Source: Tepidamorphus sp. (GTDB lineage Bacteria > Pseudomonadota > Alphaproteobacteria > Rhizobiales > Tepidamorphaceae). Taken from it: a stretch of DNA of 64,000 bases. The stretch's first letter is position 1, and every line of letters starts with the position of its first letter. The position numbers were made by a program, and so were the translations under genes. The DNA is taken from contig JANQKY010000043.1 of assembly GCA_028280885.1 (NCBI GenBank), positions 1 through 64,000 of the forward strand, written 5' to 3'. Positions 25,445 to 34,914 of the stretch are shown here, in pieces. The notes beneath the pieces are model-generated. The model saw only the letters and a program-made list of their open reading frames with translations, was not told where the DNA came from and ran no database searches.

Positions 25445-26857
25445 ATGCCAAGCCCCTCTCCCGCCCTCATCGCCCGCTTCGCCGACATCGTCGGGTCCGC
25501 CCACGCGATCACCGAGTCCGCCGACATGGCGGCCTATCTCGTCGAGCACCGCGACCTCTATCAGGGCCGCACGCCGCTGGTGCTGCGGCCGGGATCGACC
25601 GACGAGGTCGCGGCAATCCTGAAACTTGCAGGCGAGACCGGCACGGCGATCGTGCCGCAGGGCGGCAATACCGGGCTGGTCGGCGGCCAGATCGCGCAAG
25701 GCGGCGAGGTGATCGTGTCGCTGTCGCGGATGAACCGCATCCGGTCCGTCAACCCCGACGACGACACGATCACGGTCGAGGCGGGAACGGTGCTCGATCA
25801 GGTGCACAAAGCCGCAGAGGCGGCCGACCGGCTGTTTCCGCTCAGTCTCGGCTCGGAAGGCTCCTGCCAGATCGGCGGCAACCTGTCGACCAATGCCGGC
25901 GGCACGGCGGTGCTCGCCTATGGCAATGCGCGCGACCTGGTGCTCGGGCTCGAGGTGGTGCTGGCCGACGGGCGGGTCTGGGAGGGCCTCCGATCGCTGC
26001 GCAAGGACAATACCGGCTACCACCTGAAAGACCTGTTCATCGGCGCCGAGGGCACGCTCGGGATCATCACGGCGGCCGTGCTGAAATTGTTTCCAAGGCC
26101 ACGCGAGGTGGCGACCGCCTTCGTCGCGGTCGACGATCCGGCCACCGCGCTCAAGCTGTTCTCGCTGGCGCGCGGCATGGCGGGGGCGCAATTGACGGCC
26201 TGCGAACTGATGCCGCGGGCGGGGCTGGAGATGGTGCTGAAGCACGCAGCCGGCGCCCGCGATCCGATCGCCGCGCCCTATCCCTGGTATGTGCTGGTCG
26301 AACTCGCCTCGCCGCTTGAAGGCAGCGGGGTCAGCGGCGTGCTGCAGGCGATCCTGGAGGATGGTTTCGAGCAGGGCATCGTCAGGGACGCGGCGGTGGC
26401 GGAGTCGATCGCCCAGGCGCAGGATTTCTGGCAGCTCCGCCTTTTGATGTCCGAGGTGCAGCGCGCCGAGGGCGGCTCGATCAAGAACGACGTCTCGGTG
26501 CCGGTCGCCCGCAGCGCCGAATTGATCGCGCGCGGCATCGAGGCGGTCAAGACGATCGTGCCCGGCTGCCGGCCGATCCCCTTCGGCCATCTGGGTGACG
26601 GCAACATCCATTTCAATTTCAGCCAGCCCGTCGACGGCGCGCGCGACGCGTTTCTGGAGCAATGGGACGCGGTGACCGGCGCGATCAACGAAATCGTCGC
26701 CGATCTCGGCGGCTCGATTTCCGCCGAACACGGCATCGGCCTCATGAAGCAGCACCTGATGGAAACGATAAAATCGCCGGTCGAGCTCGACATGATGAAG
26801 GCGCTCAAGCAGGCCTTCGATCCCAAGGGCATCCTAAATCCCGGCAAGGTGGTCTGA
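25445..26857 (+). CDS. FAD-linked oxidase, D-2-hydroxyacid/D-lactate dehydrogenase-like
   Basis: 470 residues. The FAD-binding PCMH domain (about 35-215) has Q-G-G-N-T-G-L-V-G-G, and G-T-L-G-I-I-T follows. The C-terminal FAD-oxidase domain includes H-L-G-D-G-N-I-H-F-N and ends with S-A-E-H-G-I-G, then L-D-P/F-D-P-K-G-I-L-N-P-G-K. These are typical of D-lactate, D-2-hydroxyglutarate and glycolate (GlcD-like) dehydrogenases; the substrate cannot be separated from sequence alone. A GNAT gene begins 3 bases after the stop region, so the two form an operon. Confidence 0.9.
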   Translation: MPSPSPALIARFADIVGSAHAITESADMAAYLVEHRDLYQGRTPLVLRPGSTDEVAAILKLAGETGTAIVPQGGNTGLVGGQIAQGGEVIVSLSRMNRIRSVNPDDDTITVEAGTVLDQVHKAAEAADRLFPLSLGSEGSCQIGGNLSTNAGGTAVLAYGNARDLVLGLEVVLADGRVWEGLRSLRKDNTGYHLKDLFIGAEGTLGIITAAVLKLFPRPREVATAFVAVDDPATALKLFSLARGMAGAQLTACELMPRAGLEMVLKHAAGARDPIAAPYPWYVLVELASPLEGSGVSGVLQAILEDGFEQGIVRDAAVAESIAQAQDFWQLRLLMSEVQRAEGGSIKNDVSVPVARSAELIARGIEAVKTIVPGCRPIPFGHLGDGNIHFNFSQPVDGARDAFLEQWDAVTGAINEIVADLGGSISAEHGIGLMKQHLMETIKSPVELDMMKALKQAFDPKGILNPGKVV

Positions 26858-26859
26858 GA

Positions 26860-27300
26860 ATGACGGGCCTCACCGTCACCGAAATCACCGACGCGGATCT
26901 CGACGCGGTCATCGACCTGTGGACGCGGTGCGGCCTGATCCGGCCGTGGAACGATCCGGTCGCCGACATCGCCTTTGCCCGCTCCGTCGACAACACGGCA
27001 ATCCTTATCGGCCGCCTCGACGACGCGATCGCCGCGAGCGTCATGGTCGGCCATGACGGTCACCGGGGCACCGTCTACTACGTCTCCGTCGATCCGGCCC
27101 TGCAACGGTCGGGAACCGGGCGCGCCATCATGGCGGCGGCGGAGGACTGGCTTAAGGCGCGCGGCATCTGGAAGCTCAACCTGATGGTTCGCGCCGACAA
27201 CACGGCGGTTGTCGACTTCTACCGCGCCATCGGCTACGACACGGAAGAGCGGGTCACCATGGCGAAGTGGATCGACCCGGCCCGCAAGCCGGCCACTTAG
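26860..27300 (+). CDS. GNAT acetyltransferase, YpeA type
   Basis: 146 residues. The start L-W-x-R-C-G-L-I-R-P-W-N-D-P, central M-V-G-H-D-G-H-R-G-x-V-Y-Y and acetyl-CoA loop Q-R-S-G-T-G-R-A-I match the YpeA family closely. YpeA-like proteins acetylate small molecules or protein N-termini, but no clear substrate is established. It directly follows the FAD oxidase gene. Confidence 0.9.
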   Translation: MTGLTVTEITDADLDAVIDLWTRCGLIRPWNDPVADIAFARSVDNTAILIGRLDDAIAASVMVGHDGHRGTVYYVSVDPALQRSGTGRAIMAAAEDWLKARGIWKLNLMVRADNTAVVDFYRAIGYDTEERVTMAKWIDPARKPAT

Positions 27301-27379
27301 CCGGCCGATAGATTTGATTGAACAGATCGCAATCCGCCGCAGCTTGTTTTCAGCGGCTTACCATTGAAGGACATGAAGA

Positions 27380-28726
27380 ATGCCGACCAGCGCTATCGAT
27401 TCCCTTGTTTTCCGCAACATATTCGGCTCGGCGGCGATGCGCGAGGTCTGGTCGGACGAATTCCGCACCCAGAAATATCTCGACTGGGAGGCAGCCCTTG
27501 CCCGCGCGCAGGCGAAGCTCGGCATCATCTCCCAGGAGGCCGCAGACGAGATCACCCGTGTCTGCAAGGTCGAGAACATCGACTTCAAGCGCTACGAAAA
27601 GGAGATGCTGATCATCGGCTGGCCGGTGCTGCCGATCGTCCATCAGATCCGCGACCTGTGTCAGGGCGATGCCGGCCGCTACTGCCACTGGGGCGCGACC
27701 ACCCAGGACATCACCGATTCGGCGACAATCCTGCAGATCAAGGCCTCATTCGACCTGATCGAAAAGGACCTCGACCGGGCGATCAAGGCGCTTGCCAGGA
27801 TTGCCAAAGAGCATCGCTCGACGCCGATGGCCGGCCGCTCGAACCTGCAACAGGCCGTGCCGATCACCTATGGCTTCAAGATGGCCCGGCTGCTGGCGAC
27901 GCTGATGCGCCATCGCGACAGGCTCGCCGAGATCCGGCCGCGCATCGAGGTGTTCGAATTCGGCGGCGCCTCGGGCACGCTGGCGACGCTCGGCGACCGG
28001 GGCTTCGAGGTACAGGAGGGCCTGGTCAGCGAACTCGGCCTCGCCCGGCCCGATATCGCCTGGCACACCGAGCGGGACCGCATCGCCGAGGCGGGCTGTT
28101 TCTTAGGGCTTCTGACGGGAACACTCGGCAAGTTCGCCACCGACCTGAAGATCATGGCCTCGACCGAAGTGGGCGAGGCGAGCGAGCCCTATGTGCCCAA
28201 TCGCGGCTCGTCCTCGACCATGCCGCAGAAGCGCAACCCGATGTCGTGTGCCTATATCCACGCCTGCGCGGCGGGTGTGCGGCAGAACGTTGCGGCCCTG
28301 CTCGACGCGATGGTCGAGGACCACGAGCGGGCGACCGGCCCCTGGCAGATCGAGTGGATCGCGCTTCCCGAGATCTTCACCCTGACCGGCGGCGCCCTGG
28401 CGCAGGCCTGTTTCGTGCTCGAGGGGATCGAGGTGCATGCGGATGCCATGAAGCGCAATCTCGACGAGACGCGCGGCCTGATCTGTTCCGAAGCCGTCAT
28501 GATGCGGCTTGCCCCGGAGCTCGGCCGCGACAAGGCGCATGACGTGATCTACGCGATCTGCCACGCGCCGGACATCGACGAGAAGGGCTTCGCCACGCTG
28601 CTGATGGAACACGAGGACGTCGCGGCGCATCTGAGCAGGGAGGAGATCGGCAAGCTCACCGATCCCAACAACTATCTGGGCCTGAGCGAGCAGATGGTCG
28701 ACCGGGTGCTCAAGATGCTCGACTAG
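27380..28726 (+). CDS. Adenylosuccinate lyase/fumarase-superfamily lyase
   Basis: 448 residues. The superfamily signature G-S-S-S-T-M-P-Q-K-R-N-P is near the C-terminal third, and T-T-Q-D-I-T-D and the H-x-S-T-P-M-A-G-R-S-N-L-Q-Q region precede it. Overall layout places it near 3-carboxymuconate cycloisomerase and the uncharacterised ASL-family lyases rather than canonical PurB. There are no protocatechuate-pathway genes around it, so a role in aromatic breakdown is not supported by context. Confidence 0.87.
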   Translation: MPTSAIDSLVFRNIFGSAAMREVWSDEFRTQKYLDWEAALARAQAKLGIISQEAADEITRVCKVENIDFKRYEKEMLIIGWPVLPIVHQIRDLCQGDAGRYCHWGATTQDITDSATILQIKASFDLIEKDLDRAIKALARIAKEHRSTPMAGRSNLQQAVPITYGFKMARLLATLMRHRDRLAEIRPRIEVFEFGGASGTLATLGDRGFEVQEGLVSELGLARPDIAWHTERDRIAEAGCFLGLLTGTLGKFATDLKIMASTEVGEASEPYVPNRGSSSTMPQKRNPMSCAYIHACAAGVRQNVAALLDAMVEDHERATGPWQIEWIALPEIFTLTGGALAQACFVLEGIEVHADAMKRNLDETRGLICSEAVMMRLAPELGRDKAHDVIYAICHAPDIDEKGFATLLMEHEDVAAHLSREEIGKLTDPNNYLGLSEQMVDRVLKMLD

Positions 28727-28736
28727 GCGAACGGGC

Positions 28737-29489
28737 CTATAGCAGCGTCATCTGATCGTCGTCGCTTTTCTTCTTCCTTGCGGGCGGCTTCTTGCGCGGC
28801 TCGACGGGCGGCGTCGCGGCTTCTGCGAGCGGCGCCTGAATGTCCGGATCGTCGTTTGCCACCGAATTGACCCGCGTCGAGATCGGGAAGGCCTCGAAGA
28901 AATCACCCTGCGCCGGCCGGATGATATCGGCGACGGCGTCGGGCGGATTGGCGTCGGCGTCGAGCCAGCGGGCGAAATCCTCGGGCGCCACGACGACCGG
29001 CATGCGCGCGTGCAGGGGCTTGAGCTTTTCGTTCGCGGTGGTCGTGACAATCGTCGCTGTATCGATCTCCTCGCCCGCCGCCCCCAACCAGGTCTCCCAC
29101 AGGCCGGCAAAGGCGAACGGACCGCCGTCCGGGCGGCGGATCAGATGCGGGATCTTCTGCCCCTTGCCGGAGGCCTGCCACTCGTAGAAGCCGTCGGCGG
29201 GGATCAGGCAGCGGCGGCGGCGCATCGCGGCGCGGAAGGCGGGCTTCACCGCGACGCTCTCGCCGCGGGCGTTGATCAGGGTCGGGAAATCCTTGGGATC
29301 CTTGACCCAGGAGGGCCACAGGCCCCAGCGCATCAGCGTGAAATGACGGCCATCCGCGCCGCGCATGACGACGGCGATCGGCTGCGTCGGCGCGATGTTG
29401 TAGCGCGGCGGAAAGTTCGGCTGTTCGGGAAAGCCGAGAAATTCGCGGATCTCCTCAGGTGGCACCGTCAGGCTGAATCGACCACACAT
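28737..29489 (-). CDS. SRAP-domain protein (SOS response-associated, HMCES/YedK type)
   Basis: 250 residues from M-C-G-R-F, in which Cys2 becomes the N-terminal residue and forms a covalent thiazolidine with abasic sites in single-stranded DNA. N-I-A-P-T-Q lies near 35, and P-A-D-G-F-Y-E-W carries the conserved Glu. H-A-R-M-P-V-V follows near the C-terminal third. The last 35 residues are a Lys/Pro-rich tail ending K-K-S-D-D-D-Q-M-T-L-L, not part of the catalytic domain. An earlier in-frame start was rejected because Cys2 must follow the initiator Met. Confidence 0.93.
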   Translation of the reverse strand: MCGRFSLTVPPEEIREFLGFPEQPNFPPRYNIAPTQPIAVVMRGADGRHFTLMRWGLWPSWVKDPKDFPTLINARGESVAVKPAFRAAMRRRRCLIPADGFYEWQASGKGQKIPHLIRRPDGGPFAFAGLWETWLGAAGEEIDTATIVTTTANEKLKPLHARMPVVVAPEDFARWLDADANPPDAVADIIRPAQGDFFEAFPISTRVNSVANDDPDIQAPLAEAATPPVEPRKKPPARKKKSDDDQMTLL

Positions 29490-29578
29490 CGCCGTCTCCC
29501 GTTTGCTGTCTGATTTGACATGGCGACGGCGCGCGCGGCAATGATTCGTCGTTGCTGAGAGCAAAATGGCAGACCCGC

Positions 29579-30040
29579 GTGACCGACCCCTCCAACGAGA
29601 GACAGTACCCCGCCCGCCCGCTGATCGGGGCGTCCGCCGCCGTCTTCCGGGACGGCCGCGTGCTGCTCGCCCGGCGGGCGCGTGCCCTGCTTGCCGGGGT
29701 CTGGAGCCTGCCCGGCGGCCTTGTCGAGGCCGGCGAGAGCCTGGCTGAGGCAGCCGCCCGCGAGGTCTTCGAGGAAACCGGCGTAACGGCGGAGATCGCG
29801 GCGCTGGCGGACACGGTCGAGATCATCCGCCGCGACGAAGCGGGCGCGGTGTCGACCCACTATGTGATCGCGTGTTTCGCGGCGCGCTGGATCAGCGGTG
29901 CGGGGGTTACATCGGAGGAGGCGAGCGAAATCGCCTGGCTTGCACCCTCGGTACTCGGCGGATTGACGATCACCGAGGGAACGCCCGAGGTGATCGCTAA
30001 GGCCGCCGCGCTGATCGGTATCGATGAAGATCGCCGGTGA
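29579..30040 (+). CDS. NUDIX hydrolase
   Basis: 153 residues from a GTG at 29579 (a TTG at 29552 is possible). The complete Nudix box is present: G-G-L-V-E-A-G-E-S, then A-A-A-R-E-V-x-E-E-T-G. The shape fits ADP-ribose pyrophosphatase or dinucleotide-cleaning members. Divergent to the SRAP gene and followed by the TIGR02301 gene, which suggests one short operon. Confidence 0.88.
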   Translation: MTDPSNERQYPARPLIGASAAVFRDGRVLLARRARALLAGVWSLPGGLVEAGESLAEAAAREVFEETGVTAEIAALADTVEIIRRDEAGAVSTHYVIACFAARWISGAGVTSEEASEIAWLAPSVLGGLTITEGTPEVIAKAAALIGIDEDRR

Positions 30041-30075
30041 TTGAGATTCCGAAAGGCCCGGTCTAGGAATAGGGC

Positions 30076-30516
30076 ATGGCATTCAGGCGGCATATGATGG
30101 ACGGGTTACGGGCTGGCGCCTGCGCGCTGGCGGTGCTGATCGCCGTTCCGGATGGCGGCACCGCCCAACAGGCCCAGGTCCCGCAAACCCAGAACCGGCA
30201 AACCCTGCCGACCGCGCCGCCCTATGACCGCGAGATGCACCGGCTCGCCGAGATCCTCGGCGCCGTCCACTATCTGCGGACGCTCTGCGAGGCCGACGAG
30301 GGCCAGACCTGGCGGTCGATGATGCAACAGCTGATCGACGCGGAAAACCCCTCGCCGGACCGGCGCGCCAAGCTTGTCGACAGCTTCAACCGCGGCTATC
30401 GCGGCTTCGAACAGAGCTACCGGACCTGCTCGACGACGGCGGTCTGGGTGATCGATACCTATATGAGCGAGGGCGCCGACATCGCCCAGCGCATCGCCTC
30501 GCGCTACGGGCAGTAG
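30076..30516 (+). CDS. TIGR02301-family exported protein
   Basis: 146 residues. An N-terminal hydrophobic segment (about 11-26, ending G-G-T-A-Q) is a signal peptide. The mature part contains the family core L-A-E-I-L-G-A-V-H-Y-L-R-T-L-C and S-Y-R-T-C, so two cysteines may pair. The family is conserved in Hyphomicrobiales with unknown function. It follows the NUDIX gene by 35 bases. Confidence 0.8.
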   Translation: MAFRRHMMDGLRAGACALAVLIAVPDGGTAQQAQVPQTQNRQTLPTAPPYDREMHRLAEILGAVHYLRTLCEADEGQTWRSMMQQLIDAENPSPDRRAKLVDSFNRGYRGFEQSYRTCSTTAVWVIDTYMSEGADIAQRIASRYGQ

Positions 30517-30537
30517 AAAACGGCCTAAAGCAGGCCG
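30516..30537 (-). terminator. Intrinsic-type terminator for the LysE gene
   Basis: CGGCCT (30521-30526) and AGGCCG (30532-30537) form a 6-bp stem with a 5-base loop. On the reverse strand it is followed by TTTTC, and it overlaps the lysE-family stop codon. It lies between convergent gene ends. Confidence 0.5.
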
Positions 30538-31175
30538 AAATGGCGCAGCGCGACCTTCACCAGGATGGCGACGCCGATCGCGGCCAGCAGGAAGCCCGAG
30601 ACGATGTTGATCCGGCGCAGCGTCTGATCGCTGATCAGATGGCGGATGCGGGCGACGAAGCCGGCGATCCCCGTCCACCACAAAAGCGCGCCGCCGGCCA
30701 CCGACACGACCATCAGGATCGCCGATGTCCAGTCCCCCTCCGGCAGCAGCCGGTTGCCGATGATGCCGCCGAAGATGGCGAAGAAACCGAGCAAGGCGCC
30801 CGGATTGGTGATGGTGATCAGAAAGGTCGCGGGAATGATCCGCATGCCGGAATCGGCCATGTGCGCTTCGGCGCGCGGCGAACCATGCGGCGTCGACATC
30901 ATCACATAGAGGCCGAAGATGATGAGGATGGTCGCGCCGACGGACTGGATGAGGCCGGTGTGATTGGTGATCGCGTCGGCGATCACGCCGATGCCGAACA
31001 CCGCAACGAGCGCCAAGACGCCGTCGCCGATCGCGGCGCCGATTCCAGCCAGCCAGGCAGGCACGAATCCATAGCGAAAGGCCCGGCCGATACAGATGAT
31101 GTTGACCGGCCCGACCGGCGCGGAGGTCAGGATGCCGATCGCGATGCCGGCTGGAATGACAACCAGATTCGTCAT
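30525..31175 (-). CDS. LysE-family translocator
   Basis: 216 residues with six predicted membrane helices. The start P-V-G-P-V-N-I-I-C-I-G-R-A-F-R-Y-G is the hallmark LysE/RhtB motif, so this is an exporter of amino acids or related solutes. Substrate is not predictable. GGGGGAA precedes the ATG. Alone on the reverse strand. Confidence 0.87.
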   Translation of the reverse strand: MTNLVVIPAGIAIGILTSAPVGPVNIICIGRAFRYGFVPAWLAGIGAAIGDGVLALVAVFGIGVIADAITNHTGLIQSVGATILIIFGLYVMMSTPHGSPRAEAHMADSGMRIIPATFLITITNPGALLGFFAIFGGIIGNRLLPEGDWTSAILMVVSVAGGALLWWTGIAGFVARIRHLISDQTLRRINIVSGFLLAAIGVAILVKVALRHFGLL

Positions 31176-31388
31176 TTTCCCCCAAGGATCCGGACGCAGC
31201 GGCTGCTCAACGCCACGTCGACACGTCTCGCCCTGGGACTTTTCTTAAGCCCTGGGCCCCAGTGTAACAACCGGCCGCCCGTAATGTCGCGATCATATGA
31301 CGCGACGATTACACGCTTGTGTGAAATGCGACCGGATTGCCGCGCGCTTCCGACTTGACTGATCGCGTCCCGCGCCGATCATTACGCC

Positions 31389-32060
31389 ATGCCGACGATC
31401 CGCCTCCTCGCCATCGCGCTGACCGCCCTCGCCACGCTGCCGGCGGGCCCGCTGCCCGTGCAGGCGCAAACGCCCGCGCAGGCACAAACGAAGGTGAAGA
31501 CCGAGACGATCGAACTGCCGCCGCTTGAGGAGGAGACGGCCACTCCCGCCGGTCCGCAGACGGACGGTGCGGACGCGCCCGCCGACGCCTTCGCGCCGCC
31601 GATGGTCCTGTACGATCCCGAGCTGCTGCCGACGCCGGTCCGGCGCATGCGCGAACAGCTGATCGAAGCCGCCGCCGGTGGCGACCTGGAGGCGATGCGG
31701 CCGATGGTCGAGGTCAACGAGCTGCCGCCACTCGTCTCCTTCGGCGACGAGACCGACCCGATCGCCTTCTGGCGGTCGGCCGGCGGCGATCCGGAGGGTC
31801 GGGAAATCCTGGCGATCCTGATCGAGATCCTCGAGGCCGGCTTCGTCCATCTGGAAGCGGGCACGCCGCGGGAAATGTATGTGTGGCCTTACTTCTACGC
31901 CCTGCCGCTCGATACGCTGACGCCGGCCCAGGAGGTCGAGCTTTACAAGCTGGTCACGCCGCACGACCGGGCGCTGATGGAGGAATTCGGCGCCTACAAT
32001 TTCTACCGGCTCGGCCTCGGTCCCGACGGCACCTGGCACTTCTTCGTCGCCGGCGACTAG
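31389..32060 (+). CDS. Conserved exported protein of unknown function
   Basis: 223 residues. Signal peptide about 1-26 (ends V-Q-A-Q). Residues 27-70 are low-complexity (Ala/Pro/Glu/Thr). The remaining 150 residues are a compact domain with conserved aromatic residues (F-W-R-S-A, Y-V-W-P-Y-F, F-Y-R-L-G) and no catalytic motif that I recognise. The sequence looks like a family restricted to Hyphomicrobiales. It converges on the metallophosphoesterase gene. Confidence 0.65.
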   Translation: MPTIRLLAIALTALATLPAGPLPVQAQTPAQAQTKVKTETIELPPLEEETATPAGPQTDGADAPADAFAPPMVLYDPELLPTPVRRMREQLIEAAAGGDLEAMRPMVEVNELPPLVSFGDETDPIAFWRSAGGDPEGREILAILIEILEAGFVHLEAGTPREMYVWPYFYALPLDTLTPAQEVELYKLVTPHDRALMEEFGAYNFYRLGLGPDGTWHFFVAGD

Positions 32061-32076
32061 CGTAGCTAGTCGGCCT

Positions 32077-32958
32077 TCAGCCCGGTCTGACTGCGGCTAA
32101 CTCTTTGACGGGAGCCTCGATCAACGCCCCTGCCGGCGCCAGCGGGCGGCCGGTCTCGGCGGTTTCCCGCACAGGCAGCATGTCGAGGCTCGGCCAGAGG
32201 CCCGTTTCCAGCGCCCTTGCATAGGGCTCGGGAAAGCCGCCCGCGCGCATGTCGCGGGCCGCGGCGGCGTGATCATAGGCCAGCCGATGGTGGGTGAGCG
32301 CAAGGCCGCCCTCGCCCGTTTCGGTGATCAGCGTGTACCAGGTCTGCGGCGTGCCGTCATTGGCCGGCATGCCGGCAACGCCGGCATTGTGCCAGTAGCG
32401 CGCGCCGAACGCCTGGGTGAAGGGGATACCGGTATGGCCGGCGATCACCGCGTCGACGTCCAGGGCCTCGAGCTGACGGCGCCTTTCGTCCCCTTCAGTC
32501 GATTCAAACAGGATCTGGTTGTTGCGTTCCAGGCCGCCATGCAGCACCGCGAAGCGAGCCTTGCCGATCGAGAACCGCACCGCGGCCGGCAGCCCCGCCA
32601 TCCAGTCGGCGGCCTCCTGATCGAGCGCCGCCAGGCAGGCGGCATACCAGTCGCGCGACAGCACGTCACAGGCCGTGCCCGGTTCGTAGCCGCAGCCGCA
32701 ATCGGCCGCATTCGCACCGATCTGCTCCTCGACATTGCCCTGGACGACGACGATGCCCCGGTCGCGGATCAGCGCGACGGTTGCCGCCGGCGCGCCGCAA
32801 TAAGCGACGCAATCGCCTGAACAGAGGATCTGGTCGGGGCCGAGGCCAAGCCGGTCGGCTTCGGCGAACACCGCCTGCGTCGCCTGGAGATTGCCATAGG
32901 GGCCGCCGAACACGAGAAGCGGGGCGCGCAACGCGCCGAGATCACGGGGTGAGAGCAT
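32077..32958 (-). CDS. Metallophosphoesterase (calcineurin-like)
   Basis: 293 residues from ATG 32958; a GTG start at 33027 would add 23 residues not typical of the family. The calcineurin-like metal sites are visible: F-G-G-P-Y-G-N-L near the start, C-S-G-D-C-V-A-Y-C-G-A-P, Q-G-N-V-E-E-Q near 75, V-L-H-G-G and A-G-H-T-G. G-G-P-Y in place of the usual D-x-H-G is an altered first metal motif, seen also in this diadenosine-tetraphosphatase-like group. Substrate unknown. Confidence 0.78.
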   Translation of the reverse strand: MLSPRDLGALRAPLLVFGGPYGNLQATQAVFAEADRLGLGPDQILCSGDCVAYCGAPAATVALIRDRGIVVVQGNVEEQIGANAADCGCGYEPGTACDVLSRDWYAACLAALDQEAADWMAGLPAAVRFSIGKARFAVLHGGLERNNQILFESTEGDERRRQLEALDVDAVIAGHTGIPFTQAFGARYWHNAGVAGMPANDGTPQTWYTLITETGEGGLALTHHRLAYDHAAAARDMRAGGFPEPYARALETGLWPSLDMLPVRETAETGRPLAPAGALIEAPVKELAAVRPG

Positions 32959-33079
32959 CGGTTGCGGGGTATCCGGGGTGAGGAACAGGTAAGGCGTCAG
33001 TCTGCCGCATTTCGGGCCTGGCGGCACCCACCAAGACGCTGCCTGACGCAGAGTTTACCGCATGTCGTTGCGCGGCGGC

Positions 33080-33580
33080 TCAGCCGCTCTCCGCCTCGTC
33101 GGCCAGATCGTCGAAGGGCGGGCCGAACAGCGCGTGGGCGATCATCGGCTCGCTGTGGCCGCCGAGGCTCTTGTAGAAGCCGGCGGCCTCCTTGTTATCG
33201 GGGGCGGCAGCCCACCACAGAAAGCCGCGGCCCGACCGGCGCGCCTCGGCGCCGAGGGCTGCGACCAGCCGGCGCGCGAGCCCGGCGCCGCGATGCTCGG
33301 GCGAAACGAACAGGTCGATCATGTAGAGGCCGGGCATGGCGTGCTCTGTCTCGTAGGCCTCGCACCAGGCGGCATAGCCGGCGATCGTGCCGTCCCGGTC
33401 GGCGACAAGGAAACGGACCTTCGGCTCGTCGCAAAACGCGTCGTTTATCAGGGTCCGGCGGGACATCTTGCCGCGTTCGGCGCCGACATGGGCATTGAGG
33501 TCGTCGAGAAGCTCGAGGATCGCGCCGGCATCCTGCGGTGTGGCGGGACGAATGCGGGCAGGTGGGACTTGCGTGGTCAT
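33080..33580 (-). CDS. GNAT-family acetyltransferase
   Basis: 166 residues with a standard GNAT fold: R-P-A-T-P-Q-D-A near the start, Y-M-I-D-L-F-V-S-P-E-H-R-G-A-G-L-A-R-R-L for acetyl-CoA, and A-A-G-F-Y-K-S-L-G late. Substrate unknown. Its ATG overlaps the dihydroorotase-type stop by four bases (ATGA), so translation is coupled. Confidence 0.85.
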   Translation of the reverse strand: MTTQVPPARIRPATPQDAGAILELLDDLNAHVGAERGKMSRRTLINDAFCDEPKVRFLVADRDGTIAGYAAWCEAYETEHAMPGLYMIDLFVSPEHRGAGLARRLVAALGAEARRSGRGFLWWAAAPDNKEAAGFYKSLGGHSEPMIAHALFGPPFDDLADEAESG

Positions 33581-34914
33581 GGCGCCGGCTCCAGGGCCTC
33601 CAGGAAGCGGACGGGCCGGCCGGTCCCCGCGGCCAGCACCTCGCCCTCCCACATCACCCGCCGGCCGCGCACGACCGTGCCGACGGGCCAGCCGAACACG
33701 GTCAATCCGGCATAGGGCGTCCAGCCCGCCTTCGACACGATCCAGTCATCGGTGATCATCCGGCTGAGATTCCGGTCGATCACCGTGAGATCGGCGTCGA
33801 AGCCGGCGGCGATCCGGCCCTTGCCGGCGATCTGGAACAGCCGGGCCGGGCCGTGGCTTGTCATGTCGACGAAGCGTTCGATGGTCATATGAGCGGAATG
33901 GACGTGATCGAGCATGATCGGCACCAGGGTCTGGACGCCGGGCATGCCGGACGGCGAGCCCGGATAGGCCTCGGCCTTCTCGTCAAGCGTGTGCGGCGCG
34001 TGGTCGGACCCGAGAATGTCGACCACGCCATTCGCGATCCCGTGCCAGAGCGCCACGTTGTGCCGGTCGTCGCGGATCGGCGGGTTGATCTGAATGCGGG
34101 TGCCGAGCCGGCGATAGGCGAGCGCCGTCAGGCTCAGATGATGCGGCGTGACCTCGACGCTCGCCACGTCCTTGTGTTCGGCCAGAAGCGCGATTTCCTC
34201 CGCGGTGGTGACATGCAGGATATGGATACGCTTGCCGGCCGCGCGGGCAAGGCGCAGGAGCCGCTCGGTCGCCTGAAGGGCCGCGGTCTCGTCGCGCCAG
34301 AGCGGGTGCGTCTCCGGCCGGCCCGCCTCGGCGAGCCCCTTGCGCGCGGCAAGGCGCGGCTCGTATTCGGCGTGAAACGTGGCGCGACGCGAGATGCCGC
34401 GCAGGATCTCGGCGATCCGCGAATCGTCCTCGGCGGGCACCGATCCGTTCGCAGCCCCGATCACGACATTGACGCCGGCGCAACCGGGCAATCGCTCCAG
34501 GCCGCCAAGCCGGTCGGCGTTCTCCACCGTGCCGCCGATGAAGAACGCATGGTCGCAATGCATGCGGCCGCGCGCCCGCGCCAGCTTGTCGTTCAGCGCC
34601 GCTGCGGTGGTGGTCTGCGGCTCCGTGTTCGGCAGTTCGAAGACGCAGGTCACCCCACCCATCACGGCCGCACGCGACCCGGATTCCAGGTCTTCCTTGT
34701 GCTCAAGCCCCGGTTCGCGGAAATGGACCTGGGTGTCGATGACGCCGGGCAGGATGGTCAGCCCGGTACAGTCGATCGCCTCGCCGGCGTGCGCCGGATC
34801 GATCGTGCCCAGTGCGGCGATCCGGCCATTACGGATGCCGATATCGCGCCGCGCCACACCATCATGGTTGACGACCGTGCCGCTGTGGAAAACCGTATCG
34901 AATCTCGCGACCAT
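33577..34914 (-). CDS. Dihydroorotase-type amidohydrolase
   Basis: 445 residues. A metal-dependent cyclic amidohydrolase: the D-T-Q-V-H-F-R-E-P-G metal pair, I-L-H-V-T-T mid-chain, and D-I-L-G-S-D-H-A-P-H with the catalytic Asp. These fit class I dihydroorotase (pyrimidine synthesis) and the related allantoinases; P-Y-A-G near the end favours the dihydroorotase side. No pyrB or purine-degradation gene is adjacent. ATG 34914 was chosen over a GTG-type extension. Coupled to the GNAT gene downstream. Confidence 0.85.
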   Translation of the reverse strand: MVARFDTVFHSGTVVNHDGVARRDIGIRNGRIAALGTIDPAHAGEAIDCTGLTILPGVIDTQVHFREPGLEHKEDLESGSRAAVMGGVTCVFELPNTEPQTTTAAALNDKLARARGRMHCDHAFFIGGTVENADRLGGLERLPGCAGVNVVIGAANGSVPAEDDSRIAEILRGISRRATFHAEYEPRLAARKGLAEAGRPETHPLWRDETAALQATERLLRLARAAGKRIHILHVTTAEEIALLAEHKDVASVEVTPHHLSLTALAYRRLGTRIQINPPIRDDRHNVALWHGIANGVVDILGSDHAPHTLDEKAEAYPGSPSGMPGVQTLVPIMLDHVHSAHMTIERFVDMTSHGPARLFQIAGKGRIAAGFDADLTVIDRNLSRMITDDWIVSKAGWTPYAGLTVFGWPVGTVVRGRRVMWEGEVLAAGTGRPVRFLEALEPAP